This document shows, one piece after another, positions 4,895 through 12,160 of a DNA stretch of 18,132 nt. How positions within the stretch are numbered: position 1 is the first letter of the stretch; every line of letters begins with the position of its first letter. The stretch is from contig NZ_CAJTMN010000041.1 of the NCBI RefSeq assembly GCF_910577125.1, positions 1-18,132 of the forward strand, written 5' to 3'. Source of the stretch: an uncultured Rikenella sp. GTDB taxonomy: Bacteria; Bacteroidota; Bacteroidia; Bacteroidales; Rikenellaceae. The position numbers were made by a program, and so were the translations under genes. Below the pieces are notes generated by a model. It did not search any database, was not told the origin of the DNA, and saw only the letters and a program-made list of their open reading frames with translations.

Positions 4895-7420
4895 CTATTT
4901 CGGGTCGAGCACATCGCCGATCTTCTTGGCCAGGTACTGGTAGTGCGCCTTCACCGCCGTATCGGACGACGTGGCCCGCTGCAGCCGGTTCTGAAGCGTC
5001 CGCAGCTCGTACGTCACCCGCGAGTCGATCGCGCCTGTGCTGATCGTTCTGGAACCCGGTTTCGGCAGCAGCGAGATCAGCCGGTCGACGTAGATCGTCT
5101 GCAGCCCGCGGCGATAGGCATCCGGAGCCGCACCCGTCGAAAGCTCGCGCCAGATCGAGCGGTTTAGGTCGCCGAACAGGTCGCTGATCGTATAAGCCTC
5201 CTTACCCTGCGCCGCTTCGGCTTTGAGCAGGTTGCCCAGCACCCGCTTGCTGAGCAGATTGCTGACGCCGTGAACCTGGAGCTGGCCGATGACATCCGGA
5301 GCGTTCAGTCCGGTTTTGCTGAAAATATCCTCGTCGATCAGCCACGTCGGAGTCGTGAAAAGGTTGCGGTCGAGGAAAGCCATCGCCTCCTTCTGTTTCG
5401 CTTTTTCCACATAAGCGTACACCGGACCCTCCTGTTCCACCGTTTTGGGGGTTTCGTAAATCCCGCCTACCCACTTGGCCACATGGCCGTTGTAGCGCAT
5501 GAACTGGCTCATGACCTCGCGGTACAGTGTTTTCAGATCGTCATACCCCTCGTTCGGCGTGCGCGTCCACTCCGGAATCCCCGCCAGAATGAATTTCAGG
5601 TTTTTGATCCCCAGCTCGTTCGCCCGCATCTGGTTGTCGCCCAGGTCTTCGTTCTGTTCACGCGGGTCGTTCGGGTTGGTCTCCGTGCCGAACCACAGCC
5701 GCGGATTCGCTGCCAGCCGGGAGATGATCCACCGGTTGAGCGTGTCGGCCTCGGCCTCCGGCGTGGTCAGCTCCGGGAAGCGGCGGTAACCCCATTCGAT
5801 CGCCCATTTGTCGTATTCGCCGATCCGCGGGTAGAGCAGCTCGCGACGGATGCCGTCTTCCGGCTGCGCCACGTAGTTGAAGCGTGCGTAGTCCATGATC
5901 GAAGCCGTGTGACCGTATTTTTCGAGGAACGAAGCGCTCCGCAGGCTGTCGACCGGCGTCAGGGACGACGATCCGAAGTTGTGGCGGAGGCCCAGCGTGT
6001 GTCCCACCTCATGCGACGAGACGAAACGGATCAGGTCGCCCATCAGCGCGTCGTCGAAGACCATCTTCCGGGCGCCCGTATCGCTCGGCGCCGCCTGGAT
6101 CATGTACCAGTGGTGCAGGAGGTTCATCACGTTGTGGTACCAGTGGATGTGGCTTTCGAGGATTTCGCCCGTCCGCGGGTCGCTCACGTGCGGCCCCATG
6201 GCGTTGGGTATGTTCGACGGCATGTAGACGATGGCCGAATAGCGCGCATCCTCCAGACTCCACGTCGAGTCCTCTTCCGGAGTCGGAGCCACCTTCCCGA
6301 TGATGGCGTTCTTGAAGCCCGCCTTTTCGAAAGCCGCCTGCCAGTCATTGACACCGGCGATCAGATAGGGCACCCACTTCTTCGGCGTGGCCGGGTCGAT
6401 GTAGTAGACGATCGGCTTGGCCGGTTCTACCAGTTCGCCCCGTTTGTAAGCCTCCATGTCCTCTGGCTTCGGTTCCAGCCGCCAGCGGGTGATCATCTGG
6501 ATCTGCTTGATTCCCTGCGGGTTTTTGTCGTAGTCGATGTAGTTGTCGGTGAAGAAGCCCACGCGCGGGTCGAAATACCGGGCCTGCATCGGCACCTCGG
6601 GCAGCAGGATCAGCGAGCTGTTGATTTCGTAGGTGGCCGGCTTCGGGCTCGGCTTGTAGCCCGGGATGTTGACCTTCGGCGTGACGAGGTAGCTGCGCGT
6701 GCTCTTCATCTCGATGTTTTCCGGGAAAGCCTTGACTCCCACGACATAAGATTTGTCTTTCTGGAAGCCGCCGATGTTCATGTTGGCTTTGAAATAGTTG
6801 TCGAAGCCGGTCAGCTCGACGTCTCCGCCGATGAAGTCGGTCACGTCCACCAGCACGGAGTCTTTCGCCCGGTTCGTGCCTTTGACCTCGAACGAGGCGA
6901 CGATCGGCTGCAGGTTCGACCGCATCACCGCCCGGTACATGTCGCCCGTGGTGTCGCGCGGCAGCTCGCGGGTCGAGACGCTCTCGATGAAAATCCGCTT
7001 TTTATCGGGCGACTGCCGGAAACGGATCATGTTCTCGCCGATCGGGTCGCCGGCGTAGCCGAAAAAGCCATAGCGCATGTCCGCCGCCGCTTTCGAGATA
7101 CGGTTCACCACCAGCATGTCCCGCTCCATCAGCGAGGTCGGGATCAGGAAGTAGTATTTCCCCTCCTGTTCGAAGACCGTGAAGAGGCCGTCCGTCCGCC
7201 GGGCGCTCGCCTTGATGGTCGCTTCGATGCTTCCTTTGGCCGGAGCCGCCTTTTTGGCGGTTGTGTCGGCCGCAGCTTTTCCTTTGTGTTTTTTTGCCGT
7301 TTTCTGTTTTCCTGCGGTCTGCTCGGTTTTCGCTTTCGCCGCCGGAGTCTCGGCCGACGTCCGTTCCGGAGTGCCGAAAGCGACTAATGCGGCCAGGGCC
7401 GCGATCCATAGTCTGTACAT
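4895..7420 (-). CDS. Secreted zinc-dependent metalloprotease (DUF5117/DUF5118/DUF4953 type)
   Basis: This 841-residue protein starts with a signal peptide (MYRLWIAALAALVAFG) followed by a Lys/Ala-rich linker to about residue 62. The middle part matches the DUF5117/5118 architecture common in Bacteroidetes. The catalytic zinc motif HEVGHTLGLRHN places ligands at H470, H474 and H480 with E471 as general base, and a metzincin-like Met-turn is seen in SIMDYARF about 50 residues later. Family knowledge predicts an exported, cell-envelope or periplasmic peptidase; the substrate is unknown. It is monocistronic, with its own -7 box at 7479-7486 and a strong terminator. ATG 7420 is chosen because it begins the signal peptide. 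A 705-residue open frame on the opposite strand is a composition shadow. Confidence 0.93.
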   Translation of the reverse strand: MYRLWIAALAALVAFGTPERTSAETPAAKAKTEQTAGKQKTAKKHKGKAAADTTAKKAAPAKGSIEATIKASARRTDGLFTVFEQEGKYYFLIPTSLMERDMLVVNRISKAAADMRYGFFGYAGDPIGENMIRFRQSPDKKRIFIESVSTRELPRDTTGDMYRAVMRSNLQPIVASFEVKGTNRAKDSVLVDVTDFIGGDVELTGFDNYFKANMNIGGFQKDKSYVVGVKAFPENIEMKSTRSYLVTPKVNIPGYKPSPKPATYEINSSLILLPEVPMQARYFDPRVGFFTDNYIDYDKNPQGIKQIQMITRWRLEPKPEDMEAYKRGELVEPAKPIVYYIDPATPKKWVPYLIAGVNDWQAAFEKAGFKNAIIGKVAPTPEEDSTWSLEDARYSAIVYMPSNIPNAMGPHVSDPRTGEILESHIHWYHNVMNLLHHWYMIQAAPSDTGARKMVFDDALMGDLIRFVSSHEVGHTLGLRHNFGSSSLTPVDSLRSASFLEKYGHTASIMDYARFNYVAQPEDGIRRELLYPRIGEYDKWAIEWGYRRFPELTTPEAEADTLNRWIISRLAANPRLWFGTETNPNDPREQNEDLGDNQMRANELGIKNLKFILAGIPEWTRTPNEGYDDLKTLYREVMSQFMRYNGHVAKWVGGIYETPKTVEQEGPVYAYVEKAKQKEAMAFLDRNLFTTPTWLIDEDIFSKTGLNAPDVIGQLQVHGVSNLLSKRVLGNLLKAEAAQGKEAYTISDLFGDLNRSIWRELSTGAAPDAYRRGLQTIYVDRLISLLPKPGSRTISTGAIDSRVTYELRTLQNRLQRATSSDTAVKAHYQYLAKKIGDVLDPK

Positions 7421-7478
7421 ATGTGTTGATGTTTGGATTGAAATCCGTGTTGCTTTCCCGTTGTTTCTAAAAGGCAGT

Positions 7479-7486
7479 CAAAGGTA
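7479..7486 (-). promoter_or_regulatory. -7 box of the metalloprotease gene
   Basis: On the minus strand TACCTTTG matches TAnnTTTG and lies ~58 bases upstream of the ATG, predicting a ~50-nt leader. No clear -33 element is seen. Confidence 0.6.
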
Positions 7487-7515
7487 AGTATTTATCCCTA
7501 ACGATGAACAGATCT

Positions 7516-7549
7516 GACAGACTGACAGAAATTTTTCTGTCGGTCTGTC
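7516..7549. promoter_or_regulatory. 15-bp inverted repeat between the divergent metalloprotease and hsp20 genes
   Basis: GACAGACTGACAGAA (7516-7530) pairs with TTCTGTCGGTCTGTC (7535-7549) with one G-T pair and a 4-nt loop. It lies upstream of both divergent genes, about 30 bp from the metalloprotease -7 box and ~90 bp before the hsp20 start. There is no T tract immediately after either arm, so an operator is as likely as a terminator. Confidence 0.6.
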
Positions 7550-7639
7550 CGGTTTTGCTCTCCGGCATACCCTTTGCAGAAAGGGGGCGGCCGCCGATGG
7601 TGGCTGACGGTAATAATTTATTCACTTTTTTATACATAT

Positions 7640-8080
7640 ATGATGATACCTGCAAACAGAAAACAATGCGTATGGCCCGCCCTGTTGGGCAACCTTTTCG
7701 GCAGCGAGTGGATCGCCAGGACGGACGGTACCGCCCCTGCGGTGAATGTCCGGGAGACGGACGACCGTTATCGGGTTGAAGTGGCGGCTCCGGGAGCCAC
7801 GCGCGAGGATTTCAAAATCCGGATCGAGGAGAACGACCGGCTGATGGTGACGCTGGACAAAAAGAGCGAAAATTCTTCCGAAGCGGAGGGCTCGGAACAG
7901 GGCCGTTACCTGCGGCGGGAGTTTTCCTACTCGCACTTCCGGCAGAACCTGATCCTGCCCGACGACATCGACACGGAGCGGATCGAGGCGAAGGTCGAGA
8001 ACGGCGTCCTGACGATCGACCTGCCGAAAAAGAGTGCCGAGGAGTCGGCGCCGGCGGTCAAGGAGATCGAGGTGCGGTAG
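7640..8080 (+). CDS. Small heat-shock protein, Hsp20/alpha-crystallin family
   Basis: The protein has 146 residues and is a cytoplasmic ATP-independent holdase chaperone. The alpha-crystallin domain spans about residues 33-135: APAVNVRETDDRYRVEVAAPG at its start, FKIRIEENDRLMVTL, then RREFSYSHFRQNLILPDDID and the consensus A-x-x-x-n-GVL motif in AKVENGVLTIDLPKK. A short N-terminal arm (MMIPANRKQ...LFGSEW) is typical of Bacteroidetes versions. Two adjacent ATGs (7640 and 7643) are both possible starts. The open frame extends upstream to 7574, but that segment is not homologous to the family. The gene stands alone and is followed by a bidirectional terminator; no heat-shock promoter element is clear to me. 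Confidence 0.95.
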   Translation: MMIPANRKQCVWPALLGNLFGSEWIARTDGTAPAVNVRETDDRYRVEVAAPGATREDFKIRIEENDRLMVTLDKKSENSSEAEGSEQGRYLRREFSYSHFRQNLILPDDIDTERIEAKVENGVLTIDLPKKSAEESAPAVKEIEVR

Positions 8081-8101
8081 CGCCTCGTCGGCCGGAGAAT
8101 G

Positions 8102-8140
8102 AAAAGAGGTCTGTTAATCATTGATTAACAGACCTCTTTT
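8102..8140. terminator. Bidirectional terminator between hsp20 and tRNA-His
   Basis: AAAAGAGGTCTGTTAATCA (8102-8120) is complementary to 8122-8140 and gives a long near-perfect stem. The A-rich and T-rich ends provide a U tract in both directions, serving hsp20 on the plus strand and tRNA-His on the minus strand. Confidence 0.9.
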
Positions 8141-8164
8141 TCGTATATATGGTTGAGTAAAGCG

Positions 8165-8239
8165 GGTGGAAGATCGGGCTCGAACCGACGACCTCTTGAA
8201 CCACAATCAAGCGTTCTGACCAACTGAACTACATCCACC
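8165..8239 (-). tRNA. tRNA-His (GTG anticodon)
   Basis: The minus strand folds as a cloverleaf with anticodon loop TTGTGGT (anticodon at 8202-8204) on a CTTGA/TCAAG stem, T loop TTCGAGC and D arm GTTCAGTTGGTCAGAAC. The 5' end carries the extra G(-1) opposite C73 that is the identity element of histidine tRNAs. CCA is not encoded. A U-U mismatch appears at acceptor position 6-67. A canonical promoter lies directly upstream. Confidence 0.95.
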
Positions 8240-8244
8240 GGGGG

Positions 8245-8275
8245 CAAAAGTACAACACTTTTCCGAACTTCCAAA
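8245..8275 (-). promoter_or_regulatory. tRNA-His promoter with -33 and -7 boxes
   Basis: On the minus strand TTTG (8272-8275) and TACTTTTG (8245-8252) are separated by 19 bases, matching the Bacteroidetes -33/-7 consensus. The tRNA 5' end is five bases further on, so the transcript has almost no 5' leader. Confidence 0.85.
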
Positions 8276-8286
8276 AAAAAATGAGC

Positions 8287-8294
8287 TACCTTTG
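8287..8294 (+). promoter_or_regulatory. -7 box of the permease-ubiE-comF operon
   Basis: TACCTTTG matches TAnnTTTG and lies 33 bases before the permease ATG. It is divergent from and adjacent to the tRNA-His promoter; the -33 region is weak. Confidence 0.65.
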
Positions 8295-8326
8295 TCCGAC
8301 GAACCTGCATTTCCGGGACTTTTCCG

Positions 8327-9592
8327 ATGATAGAGACCTTCATAGCACGGCGGCTGGGTGCGCCGGGACGCAAAGGGAGCGTCATGCTGCGCGTGGCGAC
8401 GCTCTGCGTGACGGTCAGTGTGGCGGTGATGCTCGTTGCGCTGGGAGTGGTGAACGGATTCCGCGGTACGATCGGCGAGAAGGTGGCGGGTTTTGCAGCC
8501 GATATCCGGGTGGCGGCGGCCGGAGGGGGAAGCGCCTACGAGGCACAGCCGGTGGAGGTCGATTCGGCCTTGATCGCCGGGATGGCGGAGGTGGAGGGGG
8601 TGGCCCGGATCCAACGGTTTGCGACCAAAACCGGGGTGATTCGGGGCGAGGAGACGATCCAGGGAATCGTGCTGCGGGGGATGGCTCCGGAGAGCGATAC
8701 GATGTTTCTCCACCGGCAGTTGGTGTCGGGACGGATTCCGGTCTACACCGACAGCGTCAGGAGTCGCGAAGCGGTGGTTTCGCGTGCGTTGTGCGACCGG
8801 CTCGGGCTCCGGAAGGGCGACCGGTTCGAGGCGCTGTTTATGAACGGCGAAGTGACGCGGCGCGACCGCTTCCGGGTGGCGGCGATCTACGACAGCGGGA
8901 TGGAGGAGTTCGATCGCACGACGGTCTTTTGCGATATGGGGGTCGTACAACGGCTGAACGGCTGGCGGCCGGATCAGGTCGGCGGTTATGAGGTGGCGGT
9001 GGCTGCGGCGAGCGACCGGGCGGCGGTGGCCGAGGCTCTGACCGAAGCGGTGGGAGGCGATGATCCGTTCTGGTTAGGCTGGAGCGGCGGAGCGGAAGAG
9101 GAGAGCGTCCCCTGGCTGGAGGTGACGACGGTCGAGGAGCGGTATCCGCAGATCTTCGACTGGCTGGGGATGCTGGGGCTGAACACGACCCTCGTGATCG
9201 TCATCATGCTGGTGGTGGCGGTGGTCAATATGGCCTCCGGCGTGCTGATCCTCGTCTTGGAGCAGACCCGGACGATCGGGATACTCAAGGCGCTGGGGAT
9301 GCGGAACGGTATGTTGCAGCGTATCTTTGTGTGGCGGTCGGCGGGGATTACGCTCCGGGGGCTGCTGTGGGGCGATGCCGTTGGGCTGGTGCTGTGCCTC
9401 CTGCAGCAATATACGGGGTGGGTGACGCTCGATCCGGAGAGTTACATGATGGCGGCGGTGCCGGTGCGGATCGACTGGATGCAGGTGCTGTGGCTCAACG
9501 TCGGTACACTGGTCGTCGTTACGGCGGCGATGGGGCTGCCGACGGCGATCATTGCGCGGATGTCGCCCGAAAAATCGATCCGATTCCGATGA
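8327..9592 (+). CDS. FtsX/LolE-like ABC transporter permease
   Basis: The 421-residue inner-membrane protein has the MacB/LolC/LolE/FtsX topology. One membrane segment lies near residues 19-44 (VATLCVTVSVAVMLVALGVV), followed by a large periplasmic domain to ~275 and three more segments at about 280-303, 335-357 and 385-410. The family signature EQTRTIGILKALGM follows the second segment and the C-terminus ends in MSPEKSIRFR, as in LolE-type permeases. Such permeases work with a separate ATPase to move lipoproteins or substrates out of the inner membrane; no ATPase gene is in this window. It heads a five-gene operon, and its TGA overlaps the ATG of ubiE by four bases. Confidence 0.88.
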   Translation: MIETFIARRLGAPGRKGSVMLRVATLCVTVSVAVMLVALGVVNGFRGTIGEKVAGFAADIRVAAAGGGSAYEAQPVEVDSALIAGMAEVEGVARIQRFATKTGVIRGEETIQGIVLRGMAPESDTMFLHRQLVSGRIPVYTDSVRSREAVVSRALCDRLGLRKGDRFEALFMNGEVTRRDRFRVAAIYDSGMEEFDRTTVFCDMGVVQRLNGWRPDQVGGYEVAVAAASDRAAVAEALTEAVGGDDPFWLGWSGGAEEESVPWLEVTTVEERYPQIFDWLGMLGLNTTLVIVIMLVVAVVNMASGVLILVLEQTRTIGILKALGMRNGMLQRIFVWRSAGITLRGLLWGDAVGLVLCLLQQYTGWVTLDPESYMMAAVPVRIDWMQVLWLNVGTLVVVTAAMGLPTAIIARMSPEKSIRFR

Positions 9593-10317
9593 TAAAACCT
9601 TACGACGAAAACCCTGCGGGGAAAAAAGAGCAGGTGCGGGTGATGTTCGATGCCATCGCCCGGCGCTACGACCTGCTGAACCGGGTGCTCTCGCTCGGAA
9701 TCGACCTCCGGTGGCGGGCCCGGGTGGTGAGCGGCGTGCGGCGTCAGGGGCCGGCGACGGTGCTCGACGTGGCCACCGGGACGGGCGATCTGGCGATCGC
9801 CGTGGGGCGCGCCTTGCCGGCGGCGGCGATGACAGGCGTGGATCTTTCGCCCGAGATGCTGCGGATCGGACGCGAGAAGGTGGCGGCCCGGTTTCCGGGA
9901 CGCGAGTTCCCGATGATGGAGGGCGATGCCGAACGGCTGCCGTTCGACGAGGGGCGGTTCGAGGCGGTGACCTGCGGTTTCGGCGTCCGGAACTTTGAAA
10001 ATCTGGATCGGGGCTTGCGCGAGATGTATCGGGTGCTGGCGCCGCAGGGGCGGGTCTATATCCTCGAATTTTCGATGCCTTCCCGACATAATGGGCTGGG
10101 GCGGCTTTATCGGTTTTATTTCCGGCGCATTTTGCCGGCTATCGGGCGGCTGGTGTCGCGCGATGCGCGGGCCTACAGCTACCTGCCCGAGTCGGTGGGC
10201 GAGTTTCCGTACGGAGAACCTTTCTGCCGGATGCTGGCGGAGACGGGTTTCGTCAACCCCCGGATGCGGCGGCTGACGGGAGGAATTGCCCTGATTTATA
10301 CGGCTGAAAAACCATGA
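9589..10317 (+). CDS. ubiE: Menaquinone/ubiquinone C-methyltransferase UbiE (MenG)
   Basis: The 242-residue class-I SAM-dependent methyltransferase converts demethylmenaquinone to menaquinone, the last step of the quinone pathway in Bacteroidetes. Motif I is VLDVATGTGDLAIAVG, followed by GVDLSPEMLRIGREK. The UbiE signatures RYDLLNRVLSLGID near the N-terminus and AVTCGFGVRNFENLDRGLRE in the middle are clear, as is the C-terminal YSYLPESVGEFP. The start is ATG 9589, overlapping the upstream stop as ATGA; the open frame extending upstream to 9331 lies inside the permease gene in another frame. Its own stop overlaps the next gene in the same ATGA manner, so translational coupling is likely. Confidence 0.96.
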   Translation: MIKPYDENPAGKKEQVRVMFDAIARRYDLLNRVLSLGIDLRWRARVVSGVRRQGPATVLDVATGTGDLAIAVGRALPAAAMTGVDLSPEMLRIGREKVAARFPGREFPMMEGDAERLPFDEGRFEAVTCGFGVRNFENLDRGLREMYRVLAPQGRVYILEFSMPSRHNGLGRLYRFYFRRILPAIGRLVSRDARAYSYLPESVGEFPYGEPFCRMLAETGFVNPRMRRLTGGIALIYTAEKP

Positions 10318-10844
10318 GACGATATTTTGCTATTTTGCTGGGCGGGATCGTGGCCGGCCTGCTCGTCGGGTGCGGCGCGCGTCCGTTGATGCGGCTGCGT
10401 GTGACGGAGGTCGAGGGGATTACGGTCGAACGGGTCGGAGCGGGATTCGCAGAGGGGGTGCTCCGGGTCGAGATGGATAACCGCAACGCGGAGCAGGTGA
10501 GCTTCGATGCCGGCCAGTTCGAGTTGCGGGTAGACGGGCAGACGGTGGGGACGATGAAACTGCGCCGATCGTTCGTCGCGGCGCCGGGGGTGAACCGGGT
10601 GGAGATTCCGTTCCGGTTCAGGTTCCGAATGGCGTCGATGCTGGAGCTGGGGCCGAAGGTGCTTTCGCAGGTTCGCGGCAAGGGCGCTGTGCGGAAGCCG
10701 GACATGCGGGTGGCGGGGACGTTGCAGATCGTGGCCGGACGACCGCTCCGGGAGCGGACGGTGCGGTTCAATCGGCGGGTGGACGGAGAACGGATGCTTC
10801 GTGCTTTCGGCCGGATGCCGATGGATTTTTTACTGACGGATTGA
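10314..10844 (+). CDS. Putative lipoprotein, LEA-like beta-sandwich
   Basis: The 176-residue protein has a lipoprotein signal peptide: a hydrophobic core followed by LLVGC, with the lipidated cysteine at C20. It should therefore sit in a membrane facing the periplasm or the surface. The rest (VTEVEGITVERVGAGFAEGVLRVEMDN..., then VDGQTVGTMKL and NRVEIPFRFRFR) looks like a single LEA14/WHy-type beta-sandwich, but this assignment is by appearance only. It overlaps ubiE by four bases. Its position in an operon with a LolE-like permease is suggestive, but I would not infer a function from that. Confidence 0.75.
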   Translation: MRRYFAILLGGIVAGLLVGCGARPLMRLRVTEVEGITVERVGAGFAEGVLRVEMDNRNAEQVSFDAGQFELRVDGQTVGTMKLRRSFVAAPGVNRVEIPFRFRFRMASMLELGPKVLSQVRGKGAVRKPDMRVAGTLQIVAGRPLRERTVRFNRRVDGERMLRAFGRMPMDFLLTD

Positions 10845-10857
10845 AATACGACAGACG

Positions 10858-11385
10858 ATGATACGAAGGTTGATTTTATGTTTTGCCTGTTGCGCCGCTC
10901 TTTCGGCAGGGGCTCAGGAGCGGATCGGGAACTATACGGCCCGCCTGCGGACGCCCGACGCGGCGACCGGAGCGCAGGCGGTGGTCAGCAACGACGCTTC
11001 GGTGAGCGCGGCGTTGCGTTCCGTGCGGCGGAAAGATCAGGTGACCGGCTACCGCATCTGCATCTTTTTCGACAATACGCAGGAGGCGAGGAGCAGGGCC
11101 TACGGGGCGCTGGCTACCTTTAAGAGCCGTTTTCCGGGGATTCCGGGCGAGGTGATCTACGACAATCCGACCTTCCGGACAATGGTGGGGTATTGCATGG
11201 ACATGACCGAAGTCTCGATGCTGCTGGGACGGGTTCGGGAGCTCTTTCCCAAGGCGGTGGTGCGCGGCGAGACGATGGCCGTGACCCAGTTGCGGCACAG
11301 TCCGATCGTCGGCGGCGGGTCTGACGATGAGGAGTTGGCGACGGAGACGGAGGGGGCGGAGCGTAATAGTGGTATGGAAAATTGA
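10858..11385 (+). CDS. Secreted SPOR-like domain protein
   Basis: The 175-residue protein begins with a signal peptide (MIRRLILCFACCAALSAGA, cleavage before QER). After a ~40-residue linker, residues ~63-145 (GYRICIFFDNTQEARSRAYG... to FPKAVVRGETM) have the pattern of a SPOR-like domain in Bacteroidetes: beta strand, helix, a central FP-containing turn, then a second strand-helix repeat. SPOR domains bind denuded peptidoglycan glycans at division sites; whether this divergent one does is unknown. The C-terminal ~30 residues are acidic and probably disordered. It starts 13 bases after the lipoprotein gene, and its TGA overlaps the TTG start of comF. Confidence 0.75.
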   Translation: MIRRLILCFACCAALSAGAQERIGNYTARLRTPDAATGAQAVVSNDASVSAALRSVRRKDQVTGYRICIFFDNTQEARSRAYGALATFKSRFPGIPGEVIYDNPTFRTMVGYCMDMTEVSMLLGRVRELFPKAVVRGETMAVTQLRHSPIVGGGSDDEELATETEGAERNSGMEN

Positions 11386-12119
11386 CACTCCGGTCGGTGA
11401 TACGGCTTTTGGAGGCGGGCTTGAGGTGGCTGGGCGACCAGCTCTATCCGCCGGTTTGTCCGGTCTGCGGCGCTGCACTGGGACGGGGCGAACGGACGAT
11501 CTGCCTGCGGTGCCGCTGGGAGATGCCCCTGACCGACGACTGGATGGCTGTGCGCAATCCGGTTGTCGGCCGGATGGAGCGTTCGATTCCGGAACTGCAT
11601 CATGCCTCGGCCCTCTTCGCTTTTCGGCACGAGAGCGGTTATCGCCGGATGATCCATGCGCTGAAGTATGCCGGGCGGCGCGACATTGCGGCAGCGATGG
11701 GCGAGATGTTCGGCCGCGAGCTGCGCGAGTCGCCGTTTTACCGGGACATCGACCTGTTGGTTCCCGTGCCGCTGCACTGGACGAAGCGGCTGCGACGCGG
11801 ATACAACCAGTCGGAGGAGATTTGTGCGGGATTGTCGCGGAGCATGGGTGTTCCGTATGATTTTCGTTCGCTGCGGCGTGTGCGGCGCACGCGGACGCAG
11901 GCCCGGAGAAAAGGGGCTGCCGAACGGCGTCGGAACGTGGAGGGAGCGTTCCGTCTGATCTGGCCGGAACGGCTGGCGGGGCGGCATATTTTGCTGGTGG
12001 ACGATGTGCTGACCACCGGAGCGACCCTGGCGGCTTGTGCGGAAGCCATCCGGCACTCCGCTCCCGGGGTTCGGATCAGTGTGGCGGCTCTGGCGGCCGT
12101 GCGTGGAGCAGGCCGATAA
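11382..12119 (+). CDS. comF: ComF-family phosphoribosyltransferase
   Basis: The 245-residue protein has a zinc-finger N-terminus with C26-x2-C29 and C41-x2-C44, followed by a type-I phosphoribosyltransferase domain. The family motif RRGYNQSE is present at about residues 144-151, and the PRPP-binding loop ILLVDDVLTTGAT contains D207 and D208. ComF proteins act in DNA uptake in naturally competent bacteria; their role in Bacteroidetes is not settled. The best start is TTG 11382, which overlaps the preceding TGA in a TTGA junction, mirroring the ATGA junctions earlier in the operon; GTG 11397 is an alternative. It is the last gene of the operon and ends one base before a strong hairpin. Confidence 0.9.
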   Translation: MTLRSVIRLLEAGLRWLGDQLYPPVCPVCGAALGRGERTICLRCRWEMPLTDDWMAVRNPVVGRMERSIPELHHASALFAFRHESGYRRMIHALKYAGRRDIAAAMGEMFGRELRESPFYRDIDLLVPVPLHWTKRLRRGYNQSEEICAGLSRSMGVPYDFRSLRRVRRTRTQARRKGAAERRRNVEGAFRLIWPERLAGRHILLVDDVLTTGATLAACAEAIRHSAPGVRISVAALAAVRGAGR

Positions 12120-12120
12120 A

Positions 12121-12160
12121 ACAGAAGAAGGGGAGGCTCTCAAGCCTCCCCTTCTTCTGT
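12121..12160. terminator. Shared hairpin terminator that also encodes the end of the convergent gene
   Basis: ACAGAAGAAGGGGAGGCT (12121-12138) and its complement (12143-12160) form a perfect 18-bp stem with loop CTCA. The loop holds the TGA stop of the minus-strand gene, and one arm encodes that protein's last residues. A T tract (TTTTAT) follows on the minus strand; the plus strand has only a weak one. Confidence 0.9.

Noticed and set aside
5270..7387. 705-residue plus-strand open frame opposite the metalloprotease
   Set aside because: It is antisense to a gene with clear catalytic motifs and signal peptide, is rich in Arg/Val/His as expected from reverse-complement GC-rich codons, and resembles no family.
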